A stretch of 64,000 bases of DNA from Ascoidea asiatica (GCA_001600695.1 BCKQ01000006.1:562327-626326), one strand, 5' to 3'. Shown: positions 20,110-31,967, counted from the first letter of the stretch. Numbers and translations are program-made. Notes: generated by a model not told the origin, from the letters alone.

Positions 20110-21770
20110 TTTGAGATAATTTGATAAATTATAGAAGTTAATAAGAAGAAGTTTAATAAGTTAAGGATTTAATTGATTGTTTGGTTAATTGGTTAATCAG
20201 ATTAATGATGATTAAAATAAAAGCAAATGAATTTATTGTTTTATTTGAAAGAAATTAAACCCATTTTATATTAATTTTAATAATTTAATAATCTATAAAT
20301 TTCTTTTAATAGGAAATGTGGGGGGAGAAAACATTTCGATTATTATCACCTAAAATTCTTTTTATTAGGTTATTATTAAAATTATTGCCAGATAAATCTT
20401 GTAATGGAATTAAAAATCGCCACTGAAATAATCTGAATATCTAAGAATAACCCAGAAAATCAGATTTCACTTAATATTTGTATGACTTGGTGTTTTATGT
20501 GCATTTTGCTTAATTTTCTGGCTCACTTCTCGACAAACTCCAGTCAACTCCAGAAAAGTCCACGCAGCCCGCAGCCAGCAGCGCCTGAAAGTCTGGAGCA
20601 GGCAAATATTCTCGTAGCCCACTGTTGCAGCACCTTGTTAGAGGAGGGGAGCTGCCCTCTAGCCACCTCACAAGTCCCTGTAGTAAACAAATCATTTGGC
20701 AAGGAATACCAGCCGGAGCGGCAGTTATCTCACCTCCATTGTTTTTGGTAGGTGCACACAGTGGTCATCTGCCCTTTGAAAGTGCAACAACTATTTGCGT
20801 GACTTGGCTAGTGGTGGCCTTGATCATTTATATCTTCTGCCTGTATACCGTAAGAGACCCTCTCTTTCCACCCTCTTTGCACACGCTTTACACTCGCTTT
20901 GTACCTTATTTTACCATTGTTGTTGTTTACCATTTTAAAATCTTAATTATTTTAAGTCTTGTTCAATATTTTGATAGTTTTATTAGTCAAATAATTAAAT
21001 GGAGTTATTAACTACGTAATAAATTGAAATGATATGTAAAACAACATAAAAATTTGAATTACTTATCGAATGTCACAATTAAGGTAAATAATGTTATTTA
21101 TTCGATTTCAATATTGTAAAAGAATTGCAATTTCAATATGAATTGGAAGCGAGATTGAAATTAGAATAACTTAACAAAAAATCATTGAATTAAATTATTG
21201 TAACATCAGGGGTGAAAAGATATCGTTAGATAACAAATAGTGGCCGATTATTAGTAAATAAAGATTAGTGAATAAATTTTACTGAATATTACTCATTAAC
21301 ACTTTTGAGACTAATTTTTTGAATTTCTTTAATATGCTTTAAATTAAATGACCAATTGACTCCAACTTCAACTCCAATTCAAATTTTAACTTCAACAACA
21401 AATTTCTACTTACAATTCAATTTATTACAATTGAAAACAGACTCCATTCTGAAACATTTATTAGTTTAAACAAGTTATTTGAATAATCTATTTTGTAAAT
21501 TCAATTTCAAAAGTAATTAATATAAATAACTGAATTTCATCCCCTAAAATTAAGTCCAGTTTAGCCTTATCCAATTTAGTATATTCAATTCACTTTTACT
21601 TATATTAATCAATTAAATTTATCTTTACTCAATTAAATTTTTTAATTAATTAAATAATTTTGCTTATTTTAATACTTTATTTATTTTTCTTATAGTATTA
21701 TCATCAATTTTTCAAAATTGTTAACATTTCTTCATTTTCATTATTATTATAGAAGCTATTATTGCCCACG
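20110..21770. promoter_or_regulatory. divergent spacer, coiled-coil gene / RGI1, with GC-rich island
   Basis: 1.66 kb. From about 20510 to 20900 base composition changes sharply to roughly half G+C, against mostly A+T on both sides. Several overlapping frames on both strands there are compositional artefacts. The island has a small hairpin (GAGGG with CCCTC near 20645) and CCAAT-type words lie closer to RGI1 (about 21350 and 21570). Long promoters are common for respiration-induced genes. Confidence 0.5.
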
Positions 21771-22253
21771 ATGACTGATATTTTATCCTCTATTGAAAAT
21801 ACCTTAGCCGGTAAAAACCAACCTGGCAAAAAAGGTAAAAAAGGTGGTAAAAAAAATTCTCCAAAATCAAGACAACAAATTAAAGATGGTATTTTAATTT
21901 TTGATGATTTAGATTCTTTTAAAACTGAAATTGAGAATGAATCTTTAGTTCATGCTCAAGTTAATTATACTCCTCAATTTGTCCTAAATTCCTGTCATAA
22001 CGATTTAGAAAAAATTAAACCTTCAATGAATAAAAAAAATAAAAAATTTGTTAGACATTTAAATCAACATGTTAAAAAAAATTTATTATCTGTTCATCCT
22101 AATATGAAATTAGCTGGTACTGAAGATACAAATGATAAATTAACTTATAGATATATTGAGGAAATCGATGAAGGCAAAAAAATTGAAATGGAAGTTGCTT
22201 CATTTACTGATAATGCTAATGTATTTGTTGACTATAAATCTTATTCTTGTTAA
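21771..22253 (+). CDS. RGI1: respiratory growth induced protein (Rgi1/Rgi2 family)
   Basis: 160 aa from the ATG at 21771; an upstream TTG-initiated reading (21762) is not needed. The family core is clear: GILIFDDLDSFKTEIENE, VNYTPQFVLNSCHNDLEKI, KKFVRHLNQHVKKNLL, and the C-terminal DNANVFVDYKSY, which parallel Rgi1's VFEDLQGF, LNYYPPFVL, KKFVRHLHQH and AMVFVDYKTH. Rgi proteins are induced during respiratory growth and affect energy metabolism; the biochemical role is unknown. The N-terminus has a Lys/Gly-rich stretch (GKKGKKGGKKN) not typical of S. cerevisiae Rgi1. Confidence 0.88.
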   Translation: MTDILSSIENTLAGKNQPGKKGKKGGKKNSPKSRQQIKDGILIFDDLDSFKTEIENESLVHAQVNYTPQFVLNSCHNDLEKIKPSMNKKNKKFVRHLNQHVKKNLLSVHPNMKLAGTEDTNDKLTYRYIEEIDEGKKIEMEVASFTDNANVFVDYKSYSC

Positions 22254-22775
22254 TAATTTTGCTCATGGCATACTATAATAATCTATAATTATTATTCTTG
22301 ACATTTTTCTTATAATTCTTTTATGATTTTATGATTTTTTACTTCTTTCTTTTTATTTCCTTTTATCTTATTTTAATCCAACTCTTTTTAGTTCAATTTT
22401 TTCTCCAATGAATTTAAGTTATCAGTTTTAACGAAATTGAATATACATTTTATTATCGACAATTATTAAAAACGAATCTTATTCTAATTCTTGTTTTAAT
22501 TCTCACAAATAATCTTCTACGAACAACAAAACAGATGCTTTTCAAAAAAAAATTTATTGGAAAAAATTCAGTCTCAGTAAAATTATCTTCTTGGTGTCAT
22601 TTGCAGAAAATAGAAGATTCTTGAAAATGGCTTCAAAATATTTTATTACCCTACATATAATTTTTCCAACTTTCAAAAATTTGAAATTACTTTAAATGGA
22701 AACATCCGCTGTGGCTAGTGAAAAACTTTTATTTTCCCTCGGTTATATTTTTCCGTACGCTAAACAGGTCACATG

Positions 22776-22789
22776 CTCCGCTTTCGGAG
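22776..22789. promoter_or_regulatory. CCG-N4-CGG inverted repeat (zinc-cluster-type site)
   Basis: CTCCG-CTTT-CGGAG is a perfect 5-bp inverted repeat with 4-nt spacer, the half-site arrangement bound by Leu3-type Zn2Cys6 factors. It is next to a GTCACATG site at 22768-22775 and about 1.07 kb upstream of a multidrug-type transporter. Confidence 0.35.
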
Positions 22790-23762
22790 TTCTGCGCATT
22801 GAAATCTGCCAAATTTTAGCCTTGGCAAATTTAAGCTTTTGTGTTTTTCTAAACCTTTTTTGAAAATACTTAAACTCTTAAAAGAACTATTGCTTCTCGG
22901 ATATAATATTAATTTCAAGTTAAAGTTTCGTGAAAGTTTTGAATCGTTTGAAAAGTTTTAAATAGTTCATTTTTTTAATTTTTCATTTCTTAAATATTTC
23001 TATTTAAACTATTTAAATTTTTTTCAGCTAATGGGTAATAAATATTTTTGCATTTATGAAGGTTAATCAATTTTAAAGTCTCCTATTGGAATTACAAATT
23101 TCAATTAAAAAATCTAAAAAGCTTTTCAAGCAGTATTTTAATTTCTCCTATTATGTAAATTATCATCAAAAATTATGTAACACTATGGTCTCAGATATCC
23201 TTATCTTTTCAAACTTCGTTTAATAATTATTTTGAATACTCTACCGTTAGATTTTTTTATTTTTCAACCTATTGACTTCTTCTATCCATGTAGGTTCAAG
23301 TTTTCATACTTTAGTATTCCTTTTAGCCATTTACTCCCTTTATTCAATTTAAAGTAAAAAAAAGCTTATACTTTTTCATTAGAATTCTTTCTAATGAGTC
23401 AATTCAAATAAATGCTAGACTCGTAATGATATTATTAGGTTAATAATTAAAGTGTTAGTGAATTATTTCAGAATCTTCAAAGTTTTCGAACAATCAGTTT
23501 GAAAATTTAAGCCAAATTAATAATAATTCAAATTAAAAAAAATAATTAAGAATAATCATAAACTTTATTAATTTCAAATTTTTTATCAAACTAAAAAGTG
23601 GTCATTAAAACTTCAAGTGTTAAAAATTCATAATTTCATTATACAATTACGTTACCTTGTTATAAAAAGGTGTCAAAGTTCAATAATATTCAACAAAAGA
23701 AAAGAAAAGTTTTTAATTTGATTATATTTTTATTTTTAAGAGCAAAATAAACACAATATAAT

Positions 23763-23843
23763 ATGTCAGAAGAAAAAATTACTTTTTTCAAACACTTTAA
23801 TTTTTTTCAAATCTCTTTATATTATAATTCTATTCAATTTTAA
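23763..23843 (+). CDS. upstream ORF of the DHA2 transporter (26 codons)
   Basis: ATG at 23763 opens a 26-codon frame ending TAA at 23841-23843, five bases before the transporter ATG at 23849 and in a different frame. If it lies in the leader it would reduce translation of the main frame. Whether it is transcribed cannot be seen here. Confidence 0.3.
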   Translation: MSEEKITFFKHFNFFQISLYYNSIQF

Positions 23844-23848
23844 ATAAT

Positions 23849-25564
23849 ATGTCAAAAAATACTTCAAAAAATATTTCAAAGATTCATATACAAACATCTG
23901 ATAATGAAAAATCTGATATTGAAAAACATAATAAAATTAATGAAACAACTCTTAATGATGAATTAGCTGCAACTCATGATCATTTCTTACCACCAAAAAA
24001 AGCTTATATTGTAATAGCTGGGATGGGGTTTACTTCTTTTTTAGCTACTGTTGATTCAAATGCTATTTCAATTTTATTATCTTCCATTGCCGATGATTTG
24101 AATGCAGGCCAAACTATTCAATGGGCTGGTACTGCTTCTTTTATTGCAAATACTGTATTTCAAGTTTTGTTTGGAAGATTAAGTGATATAATCGGAAGAA
24201 AATATTGTATGATATGCTGTATGATTATTTTAGGAATTTTTGATATTGCTTGTGGTTTATCTCAAACTGGTATTCAACTTTATATTTTCAGAGCAATGGC
24301 TGGAATTGGAACAGCAGGAATTTTTAATTTATCAATGACAATAATTGCAGACATAGCTCCTTTGAGAAAAAGAGGTATTTATCAAGGTATTTTAGGTGCT
24401 TTTTATGGTACAGGTAATGCTGTTGGACCATTTATTGCAACTGGTTTTGCTCAAAATTTAACATGGAGAGGTTTTTATTATTTCTTAGGTCCTTGTGTTA
24501 TACTCTCAATTGTTCCTGTTTGGTTTCTTGTTCCAAATTCAATTCCCGATTTAACTTTAAAACAAAAACTCTTGAATATTGATTACGCTGGTTTCTTATT
24601 TAGTAGTGCAGGTTTGATATTACTTCTTATACCAATTGAAGGTGGAGGACTTACTTATGATTGGGATAGTGCTCTTGTAATTGCAATGTTTATTGTAGGA
24701 GCATTATGTTTAGTTGCTTTTGTCTTTGTTGAATTAAAATTTGCTAAATTGCCAATGATTCCAATGAGATTATTTAAAAACGTGAGATTAGATATTGTTT
24801 TCCTTCAAGGGTTACTTTTTGGAATGGCATTTTATTGCGTTAATTATTATTACCCATATTATTTTCAATCTGTTCGTCATACAAGTATTTTAATAAACTC
24901 TTGTTTTATGCTTTGTCTATTATTACCTCAAACTCTTTATTCAATTGCTAGCGGACTTATTATTTCTAAAACAGGTCATTATAATCCTATAATTAGATCA
25001 AGTTTTGCTATTTGGACAACAGCATGTGGTTTATTGTTATTATTTTCGAGAAAACTTCCGTATCCAGCTGTTGGCACTATTATGGGTTTGCATGGTTTAT
25101 CCTTTGGTGGTGTATTTCAACCTACTTTAATTTGTGCCTTGGCCATTTCAAGAAGAGAAGATAGGTCAATTGTTATTTCTACAAGAAATGTTCTTAGATC
25201 TTTTGGTGGTTCATTAGGTTTTGCATTTTGTGCTTTAATCTTTTCAACAACTCTTAAAAGTAATATCAATAAAAATACGACTTTATCTGATTCCGTAAAG
25301 GAGTATATAATCAAGCATATTTATTCAAAGATTAATTTTGATGTTATAACTTCTCCAGAGGATATCATTGTTGTTCAGGACATGTATATGAAATCTTTGA
25401 AAAACATTTTCAAACTTTGGATTCCTTTGATTGGAATCTGTTTTCTTTCATCTTTATTAATTAAAGATCATGGATTAGAAGTGGACCAGAAATTGAAAAA
25501 ACTTGAACCTTCTGACGAGGAATCAAATACCGGTAGGGAAGAATCGGAGCCGCAAGATAAGTAA
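23849..25564 (+). CDS. MFS transporter, DHA2 (14-spanner) drug:H+ antiporter family
   Basis: Plasma- or vacuolar-membrane exporter of the drug:H+ antiporter 2 family. 571 aa with a hydrophilic N-terminus of about 50 residues, then some 14 membrane segments. MFS motif A is GRLSDIIGRKY between TM2 and TM3, and the antiporter motif C region is GAFYGTGNAVGPFIATGF. FLATVDSNAISILLSSIADDL in TM1 is typical of the DHA2/Vba-like group. The substrate cannot be deduced (basic amino acids or toxic organics are both known for the group). It converges on the purine permease gene. Confidence 0.85.
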   Translation: MSKNTSKNISKIHIQTSDNEKSDIEKHNKINETTLNDELAATHDHFLPPKKAYIVIAGMGFTSFLATVDSNAISILLSSIADDLNAGQTIQWAGTASFIANTVFQVLFGRLSDIIGRKYCMICCMIILGIFDIACGLSQTGIQLYIFRAMAGIGTAGIFNLSMTIIADIAPLRKRGIYQGILGAFYGTGNAVGPFIATGFAQNLTWRGFYYFLGPCVILSIVPVWFLVPNSIPDLTLKQKLLNIDYAGFLFSSAGLILLLIPIEGGGLTYDWDSALVIAMFIVGALCLVAFVFVELKFAKLPMIPMRLFKNVRLDIVFLQGLLFGMAFYCVNYYYPYYFQSVRHTSILINSCFMLCLLLPQTLYSIASGLIISKTGHYNPIIRSSFAIWTTACGLLLLFSRKLPYPAVGTIMGLHGLSFGGVFQPTLICALAISRREDRSIVISTRNVLRSFGGSLGFAFCALIFSTTLKSNINKNTTLSDSVKEYIIKHIYSKINFDVITSPEDIIVVQDMYMKSLKNIFKLWIPLIGICFLSSLLIKDHGLEVDQKLKKLEPSDEESNTGREESEPQDK

Positions 25565-25859
25565 TTAAGCTTTAATGTATATTATTTAAATATTATTTAA
25601 ATGATATCCAGTCATAAATAAATATGCATGTATCGTACCAGAAATAATTTATAAACTTTAAGCTGAAAGATAAGGTAGTTATCTAAAAGGACATAAATTA
25701 CCATAATGTGTTCGATTAAGCAATATATAGGAGAATTAAAATAATGTATAAAAAAATATAAAAAAATATAAAAAAATATGAAAAGAACGAAAATATAACA
25801 AAAAATTAAAAAGGTTTCGAATTTGTTTGGAACAAATGAAAAAAAAAAAAAAAACATTT

Positions 25860-27536
25860 CTAACCTTCAAGCTTATCATCAATTCCTGCAGAAGATACTT
25901 CAGGAAGTTTACCATCTTTTCCATGAGAAATTTGACTTACGATTTCTTCGCTATCATCTTCATCTAATTCTTGAGGAAGTAATAAATTAACAATTACCCC
26001 GACAATACCTGCAAGAGCATATCCAGTTTCACAGATAAGAACAATTGCATTTAAGAATCCCTTTAATTTATTATTGTTACCACTATAAGTGAAAACATTA
26101 TCAAACCAAGTACTTACTAAAGTTGATCCTAAACCTAAGACTAATGAACAAGTTAACACAAATCTATCTCTTCTAGTTAATGGACATGTTGCAATAATAC
26201 AAATACCTGAAACTGCAACAGAAGTAAAAAGGAAAGTAGTCATACCACCTAAAACAGCTTTTGGAATTGCAACTAAAGCGGCTGCAAATTTTGAGAAAAT
26301 ACCCATTACAATTAAAAAGAAACAAGCCCAATAACCAGCTGTTCTATTAGCACATTTAGTAATTGAGATAACACCATTATTTTGAGCAAACGTTGACATT
26401 GGAGTAAGTGTCATTAATCCAGATAAAAGACCATTCAAACCATCTGCTAAAACACCACCTTGAATTCTAGATTCATATTGTGGACCTTCAACTTCAAGTC
26501 TTGAAACATCAGAAGTAGCAGTGATATCACCAATAGCTTCCATCATAAGAATAATATATACAGCTAGCATTGGTAATACAGCTGGACCATATACAGTTAA
26601 TTTGAAAGTATGAACCCAGATGAAAGTTGCAGCAGGAGCAGCATCAATTGAAGATTTATCAAAATAGTTACAAGCAGCAGAAACAATACAACCGACTAAT
26701 AAACCCATAATGACGGCACAAGATCTCATAATTGGAGCACCCCATTTTTCACAAATAATGATAACAACATAAACAAGGAAACCAAGACCAATAAATTCTG
26801 CAGAACCATATTCCAAAGGATGTGGAGCTGTTGAAGAAGGACATACTGCATCTGTACATCCTGAACCACCAATCCAATCTTCAAAACCAGATTCAATTAA
26901 AGAAATACCAATAATTAAAACAACTGGACCAGTAACAATTGGAGGAAAAATCTTTTGTAAAATCTTTGGAGGCATAAATGAAAGAGCAATTTCAATCAAT
27001 GCACAACAACATGAAGTTCCTAAAATTGCACCATAACCATCAGGACAAGCTAATTGATTTCCATCAGCATCTATAGGACATTCACCGTTAGTATACATCA
27101 TTGGAATAGCCTTTGAAACAATAGTGATAGTTGCAAAAGAAGTACCAACTACAGATAATAAACCAGTTCCAATATAATATGGAGTTTTATAAATATGAAA
27201 TCTTGTAATTTGAATTGCAGATAAAATACCAGAAACAATTAATGAAACTGAAACTAGATATTGTTCAATATCAGTATCTAAATTTGCAGTAGAAGCGATA
27301 ATAAGTGGTGGAGTAACAATACCAGCCAACATAGAAAGAGAATGTTGTAAACCTAAGATGAAACCTAATAATAAAGGCATATCTGAATTTAAAGAAAAAA
27401 ATGGTTGAATTGTTTTATTTTTTTTTAGAAAAGGTAATTGAGGTGTGAATAAATATTTATAATCATAATCACCAAGAAAACCTTCCTTTGTGGTGAATTT
27501 TTTGATAACATTTTGAGATATTTCTTTGAAAGCCAT
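25860..27536 (-). CDS. purine (uric acid/xanthine) permease, NCS2/NAT family
   Basis: Nucleobase-ascorbate transporter that imports xanthine/uric acid with H+, as in Aspergillus UapA/UapC and Candida Xut1; S. cerevisiae has none. 558 aa, about 14 membrane segments. LGLQHSLSMLAG carries the family QH motif in TM1. The signature in TM9-10 is QNNGVISITKCANR, fitting [QEP]NxGxxxxTxxxxR, and QNNG favours an xanthine/urate specificity (inference). A conserved acidic residue is in MMEAIGDITATS. Cytosolic tail DDSEEIVSQISHGKDGK. Together with ADO1 it fits a purine-scavenging metabolism. Confidence 0.93.
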   Translation of the reverse strand: MAFKEISQNVIKKFTTKEGFLGDYDYKYLFTPQLPFLKKNKTIQPFFSLNSDMPLLLGFILGLQHSLSMLAGIVTPPLIIASTANLDTDIEQYLVSVSLIVSGILSAIQITRFHIYKTPYYIGTGLLSVVGTSFATITIVSKAIPMMYTNGECPIDADGNQLACPDGYGAILGTSCCCALIEIALSFMPPKILQKIFPPIVTGPVVLIIGISLIESGFEDWIGGSGCTDAVCPSSTAPHPLEYGSAEFIGLGFLVYVVIIICEKWGAPIMRSCAVIMGLLVGCIVSAACNYFDKSSIDAAPAATFIWVHTFKLTVYGPAVLPMLAVYIILMMEAIGDITATSDVSRLEVEGPQYESRIQGGVLADGLNGLLSGLMTLTPMSTFAQNNGVISITKCANRTAGYWACFFLIVMGIFSKFAAALVAIPKAVLGGMTTFLFTSVAVSGICIIATCPLTRRDRFVLTCSLVLGLGSTLVSTWFDNVFTYSGNNNKLKGFLNAIVLICETGYALAGIVGVIVNLLLPQELDEDDSEEIVSQISHGKDGKLPEVSSAGIDDKLEG

Positions 27537-30500
27537 TTTTGATGATGATGAAAACTTTTTTAATTGATAATATCCTTTTTTTTTTTTTTATTATGTTTTC
27601 AAACCTTTTATTTGGTTGAAAATATATGTTAAAGTTTAATTGAACTATTAATAATAATAATGATTGTTCTTATTATTATTAAATGGATATTCTATTTTTT
27701 TTTTTGTTAATTGTAGTTCCAATGTTTTCTAATTACTTTATAATCTTAAAAAAAATTATTAGATTTTCAGAAGGGATTGATATGATATTTATATATTTGA
27801 AATTATTGAATATATTTAAATTGGTGAAATATTTTGAAATAAATCAAACTAATATTTAAATAATATCAAATAGCATAATGTGCTTACATTTTTTGTAAAA
27901 AAGGTCCAAAGCAACAAAAAATTAAGTTCTTTGAGTAATATGCAGTACACTGAAGAAATATTTTATAAGTGATAAGAAAACATTTTTTGAAGTAAGTTTT
28001 TGTAATGAATAAAGTTTCAAAGTAATTTAAAGAAAGAATGGTTTTAGGACCGGTGTAGAAATAAAAATTTAATAAAAATAACAAAAATTATAGAAATTGC
28101 TAAAATACCCCAATAGCTCTGCAAACTAAGGTAAATGACAGTTCCTAATCCAGTTTAGAGAAAGTGTTTTTTCTCCCATTTTTGTTTTTATCATTTAAAG
28201 CCATTATTATTAAAAAAAGAAAAGAAGAAAAAGAAAAGAAAGTAAATTTACTTTTCAAAGTTTTAGAGAAAATAATGAAGCAATATTTGAATTTTCACTT
28301 AAGGTCTTAGAGACAACCATGATTTATTTCCGTTATTGGATTAAAGAGTTTTTATGGCTATCAAAAACCCCAATTACTGCTTAACTCGATAAGGTATTCT
28401 GGTACTTTACTTTTTTTTGTGTTACGAACGATTGAAAATCAAGTTTTTTTGTCAAGTTGCTGGATAAATGAAAAGTGAAATTATTTGTGAATTAAATGAA
28501 GCTTTCATTATTTGTTTTGAGGGAGAGTTTCAATGAGAATTAAGCGACAAATTTCCTCAAGAATATTAGGTCCCCAGAGTATATTCTCCTAAGATACTAA
28601 TTTAAAGAATACTCAATTCATTTGAAAATTCTTTTAAAATAGTGAAATATCAGCAATAATATTGGTGTAGTGATTAATATTCCCAAAGTTTTTTCCGGGG
28701 TAGATAAAAAAATCATAATGGGATTTCGGCGAATCAGAAAGCAATCGAATATTGCATTTTCAGAGGGCACACAGCCCTAAAATCCTTTTAGTAAAACTTA
28801 TTTTGGACCACTTTTTTTTTTAGGTGTAAAAAAAACACGATACTGCACTCAAACGCTGTATATGAATATAGGAACAAGGCACTAATCTATCGGCCAGTAA
28901 GTTTGTGCTGTAAATGCACCCGTTCTATCAGGCTATCAATCATTGCAGAACAGCAGCAAACAACTCCCACAAGTCTAATTTTTATTACTTTACATTAATT
29001 GAAGGGTTTTAGCCAGCCAATCTGAGCGGGAATAGAAGAGATAAGCTATTGCTCATAACTCAAACACCTCACCGGTTCAGGTCACATGACAACGGTGCAG
29101 GACCCTATCCCGAACCAGGATTCCTGATATGAAAGAAGGAAAAAAATATATTCGAAACTCCATTATTCAGACTGCTTGAAAGAAATTGAATTGAGTGAAA
29201 CTAAACTCACCAAAAGACTATTAAAAATCAGATACAAGAATGAACTGTCTTTCAAAAGGAATTTAACGGAGTTTGGGGTACATCTATGCTGAAAGAAAAA
29301 GCAAAAAAAAAATGAAATTTATTCAGCATTCAAATTTTGAAATTCAAAAACTTAGAAAAAAAAATTGTAAAAGATTTTGTAGTGGCATTAATGTAATGGC
29401 TTTAATGATCATTAAAACTATTCTGCTTTTAAATTATAGAAGATGAGGTTTCGTTTATTAAACCGAGACTCGATATTTCAATCAATATGGTAGTCAATTG
29501 ATACATCAAAATTCATGAATATAAGTATTCTTGTTGATTCATGTACGTTATTTTTATAAGATTTTTCAGTTTGAAATATTGAAACAAATTTGTCAGGAAT
29601 AAGAACTTTCAATGGTATGAATATTCACTAGATTTTAATATAAAAAAAATATAATTTTTGTTTTTATTTTTCAGCATATTTTGACTTTAGCTTTTTAGAC
29701 TTACAGTCCATCATTACGAAAAATTAAAACTAGTACAGTAGCCATTGAAAATTTATTTTTTACCATTGAGCATTTAAGTGATAAAGTTTTAATTTTTTAA
29801 AGATATTTTAATTACAATGAAACTAAATAATGAGTGAACTATACAGTTTCTTCGTATATAATGTCATATGCTTCACGTAATATTACTCTTAATTGAAAAA
29901 AGGTCTTTTGTATATTGATAGCTGTTTATTGTGAAATGAGCATAGTTCTGTATATTATTTAGTAATTTGAATTAGAACAAATGAATATGAATATCTTATG
30001 AAGATATCGGCGAACCTCATTATTCTTCAATTGAAATTAAATTATTTTATTTTCTTCTGCTTTTTATTCTTTTGTGATTGTGTTTTACTATTTTAGGATT
30101 GACCATTCATTTAAAAAAATTAAATTTATTCTATAAAAAAGAAATAAAAAATTGAGTTATTTCTATCAAAAGTTTAAAATAATAAATGATTTATCCTTTT
30201 TATTCAGAATTTAAGTTTCCTATTCGATTTTAAATAAAATACTTCAAAAAGGCTAAAAAATAATTATTATTTTTTGAAAAAAAATATTTATTGAAGTGAA
30301 ATAAATCATTTTCCGGTTCAGCGATGTCACGTGCGCAATTTTAATTTTGATTTTATTAGAAGAATTGTAGCTTATCTTTCTGGCTCACTATTAACAACCG
30401 GACTTAACATTAATAGTTTTAAGCGTATATTAAAGAATTTATTTAAAGAAAATTAACAGGTTTTTGGTATCAAAAGAGAATTTGATAAAAGTAGCACATG

Positions 30501-31967
30501 ACCGGCTTCCTCAACTTTCGACTGACTAAAAATGGCAGGCCGAGTTTTAAAATCAGAGGTGTATAATTTGTAAAATTTGGGGTTTTCAACTCGAATATAT
30601 GAATAAAAATACCATATTCAATCAAAAAAGTTTTTTTAAAGAATAGATGAGCTTTTTATGTAAAGCAGAGAGGTTAATTTTTTGTGTTAAAATCAAAAAA
30701 CTGTAATGAGACTTTCTTAAAGAATTGATTTTCAACGAAATAAAAAAAAACTATGTTTGAGTAAAAAACAACTGAAAAAACAAAATGAGCTTGTCGCTTA
30801 AATATTTTTGCGTTTTAATTTCTCACGCGCTTTTGTTAATTGTCGGATCGTGATTAGGTTATTTTTCCTTTTTATGCTTCCGTGTACTCCAAAAAGCATA
30901 TGTATTCTAACCCGATAGCCGACTCAATTTATATTACGAGCCGAAACTTAAACTTTAAGTTTGAAGACCCTTTAAGACCCTTTAAGACCCTTTTTTCAAT
31001 GAGGCAATTACTGTATATTTAACAGCCCTCAATAAAATTCTATTTTAAATGAAAAGTAGAAGAAATTTTGCATTTCCTCTAATTTCTTATTAAAAAGTTA
31101 CTAATGCCAAATTTACTAAATTTTCTTCTGATATGCTTAACTTTTATAGGTCACATGTTCAAATTTATTGCTACGGAAAGAAAATAGCTACCTGAAAGTA
31201 GACCCTAAAAAAGTTATTGAAATTAACTTTATTGATAAAAAGCATTGATTTTAGAATTTAGAAAAAAGCATTTTTTGGCTTTGAAAGTCTTGCAATAAAA
31301 AATTTGGAGTTCACGAAATATACCATAAACTAAGAAGCTTCAGGAAAAATTGTTCGAAAAATTTAAGATTCCCAGTGCCATTAGCCAGGTAATAAAAGAT
31401 TATAAATAATAATATATCTGAATTTTTGCAGTTAAACTTCTCATTTCAAAACTTTTAAAACTCTATAGGATATTGCCATTTTAAAATTCTAGATTTTTTT
31501 TTTTTTTTTTGAAATAATAATATCTTTATTTTATTGATAAAATTTACCTTCCCTGTGTAAAAACTCTTTCATGAAAGAGAAGTGTATACACCACCGCTTC
31601 CTTTTGACCAATCAGGTGCCAGAAAACACTAAAATTTACAAACCTGGTATCGTTCCCTAAAAATGCTTTAATTAAGTGACTGTAATAGGGTAATGTTGAA
31701 TAAAAATAAAATCTACATATCAATTTTGCAAATAGTTACTTGAATAGTAAAATAGTTCATCAAATTTATCCAATGAATTAAAGAATTATTTCAAAGAAAA
31801 ACATTAATTGATTAATTTTTGAGGTACATTCAATTAATGATTTCTATATTTAGGTCATATTAGAAATAATTAAATTATATTAAAAAAGTTATAAAATTGA
31901 ATATAAGATTGAATGTAAAATTGAATATAAAAGTGAAATATATTAAGAAAAGATTAAGAAAAATGAA
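27537..31967. other. 4.4-kb gene desert
   Basis: The longest gene-free interval. Apart from a 66-codon low-complexity frame (27884-28084) neither strand stays open. It contains three RTCACRTG sites (GTCACATG 29081-29088, GTCACGTG 30326-30333, GTCACATG 31150-31157), GC-richer patches near 28.70-29.12, 30.30-30.55 and 30.82-30.99 kb, and a 10-bp tandem repeat at 30964-30993. It separates the purine permease promoter from the 3' end of the membrane-protein gene. No transposon, LTR, tRNA or rRNA is recognised. Confidence 0.6.
30964..30993. repeat. 10-bp tandem repeat, 3 copies
   Basis: AAGACCCTTT repeated three times in perfect tandem inside the gene desert, ending in a T-run. Confidence 0.8.

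Larger units (their letters stand above)
22254..23848. promoter_or_regulatory. RGI1 3' flank and promoter of the DHA2 transporter
   Basis: 1.6 kb without a gene. At 22768-22789 an RTCACRTG site (GTCACATG) sits beside an inverted CTCCG-CTTT-CGGAG. A 26-codon upstream ORF (23763-23843) ends just before the transporter start. The rest is A+T-rich. Confidence 0.5.

Noticed and set aside
20482-21011. Frames of 89 and 128 codons in the RGI1 upstream island
   Set aside because: Overlapping frames in a GC-rich island without conserved protein features.
29074-29128. GGTTCAGGTCAC and GGTTCGGGATAG words resembling tRNA B boxes
   Set aside because: They do not fit GGTTCRANYCC, and no A box or cloverleaf can be built around them. 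No tRNA gene is convincing anywhere in the window.
27537-31967. Possible transposon or LTR remnants in the desert
   Set aside because: No reverse transcriptase, integrase or transposase fragments, no long direct or inverted terminal repeats seen.
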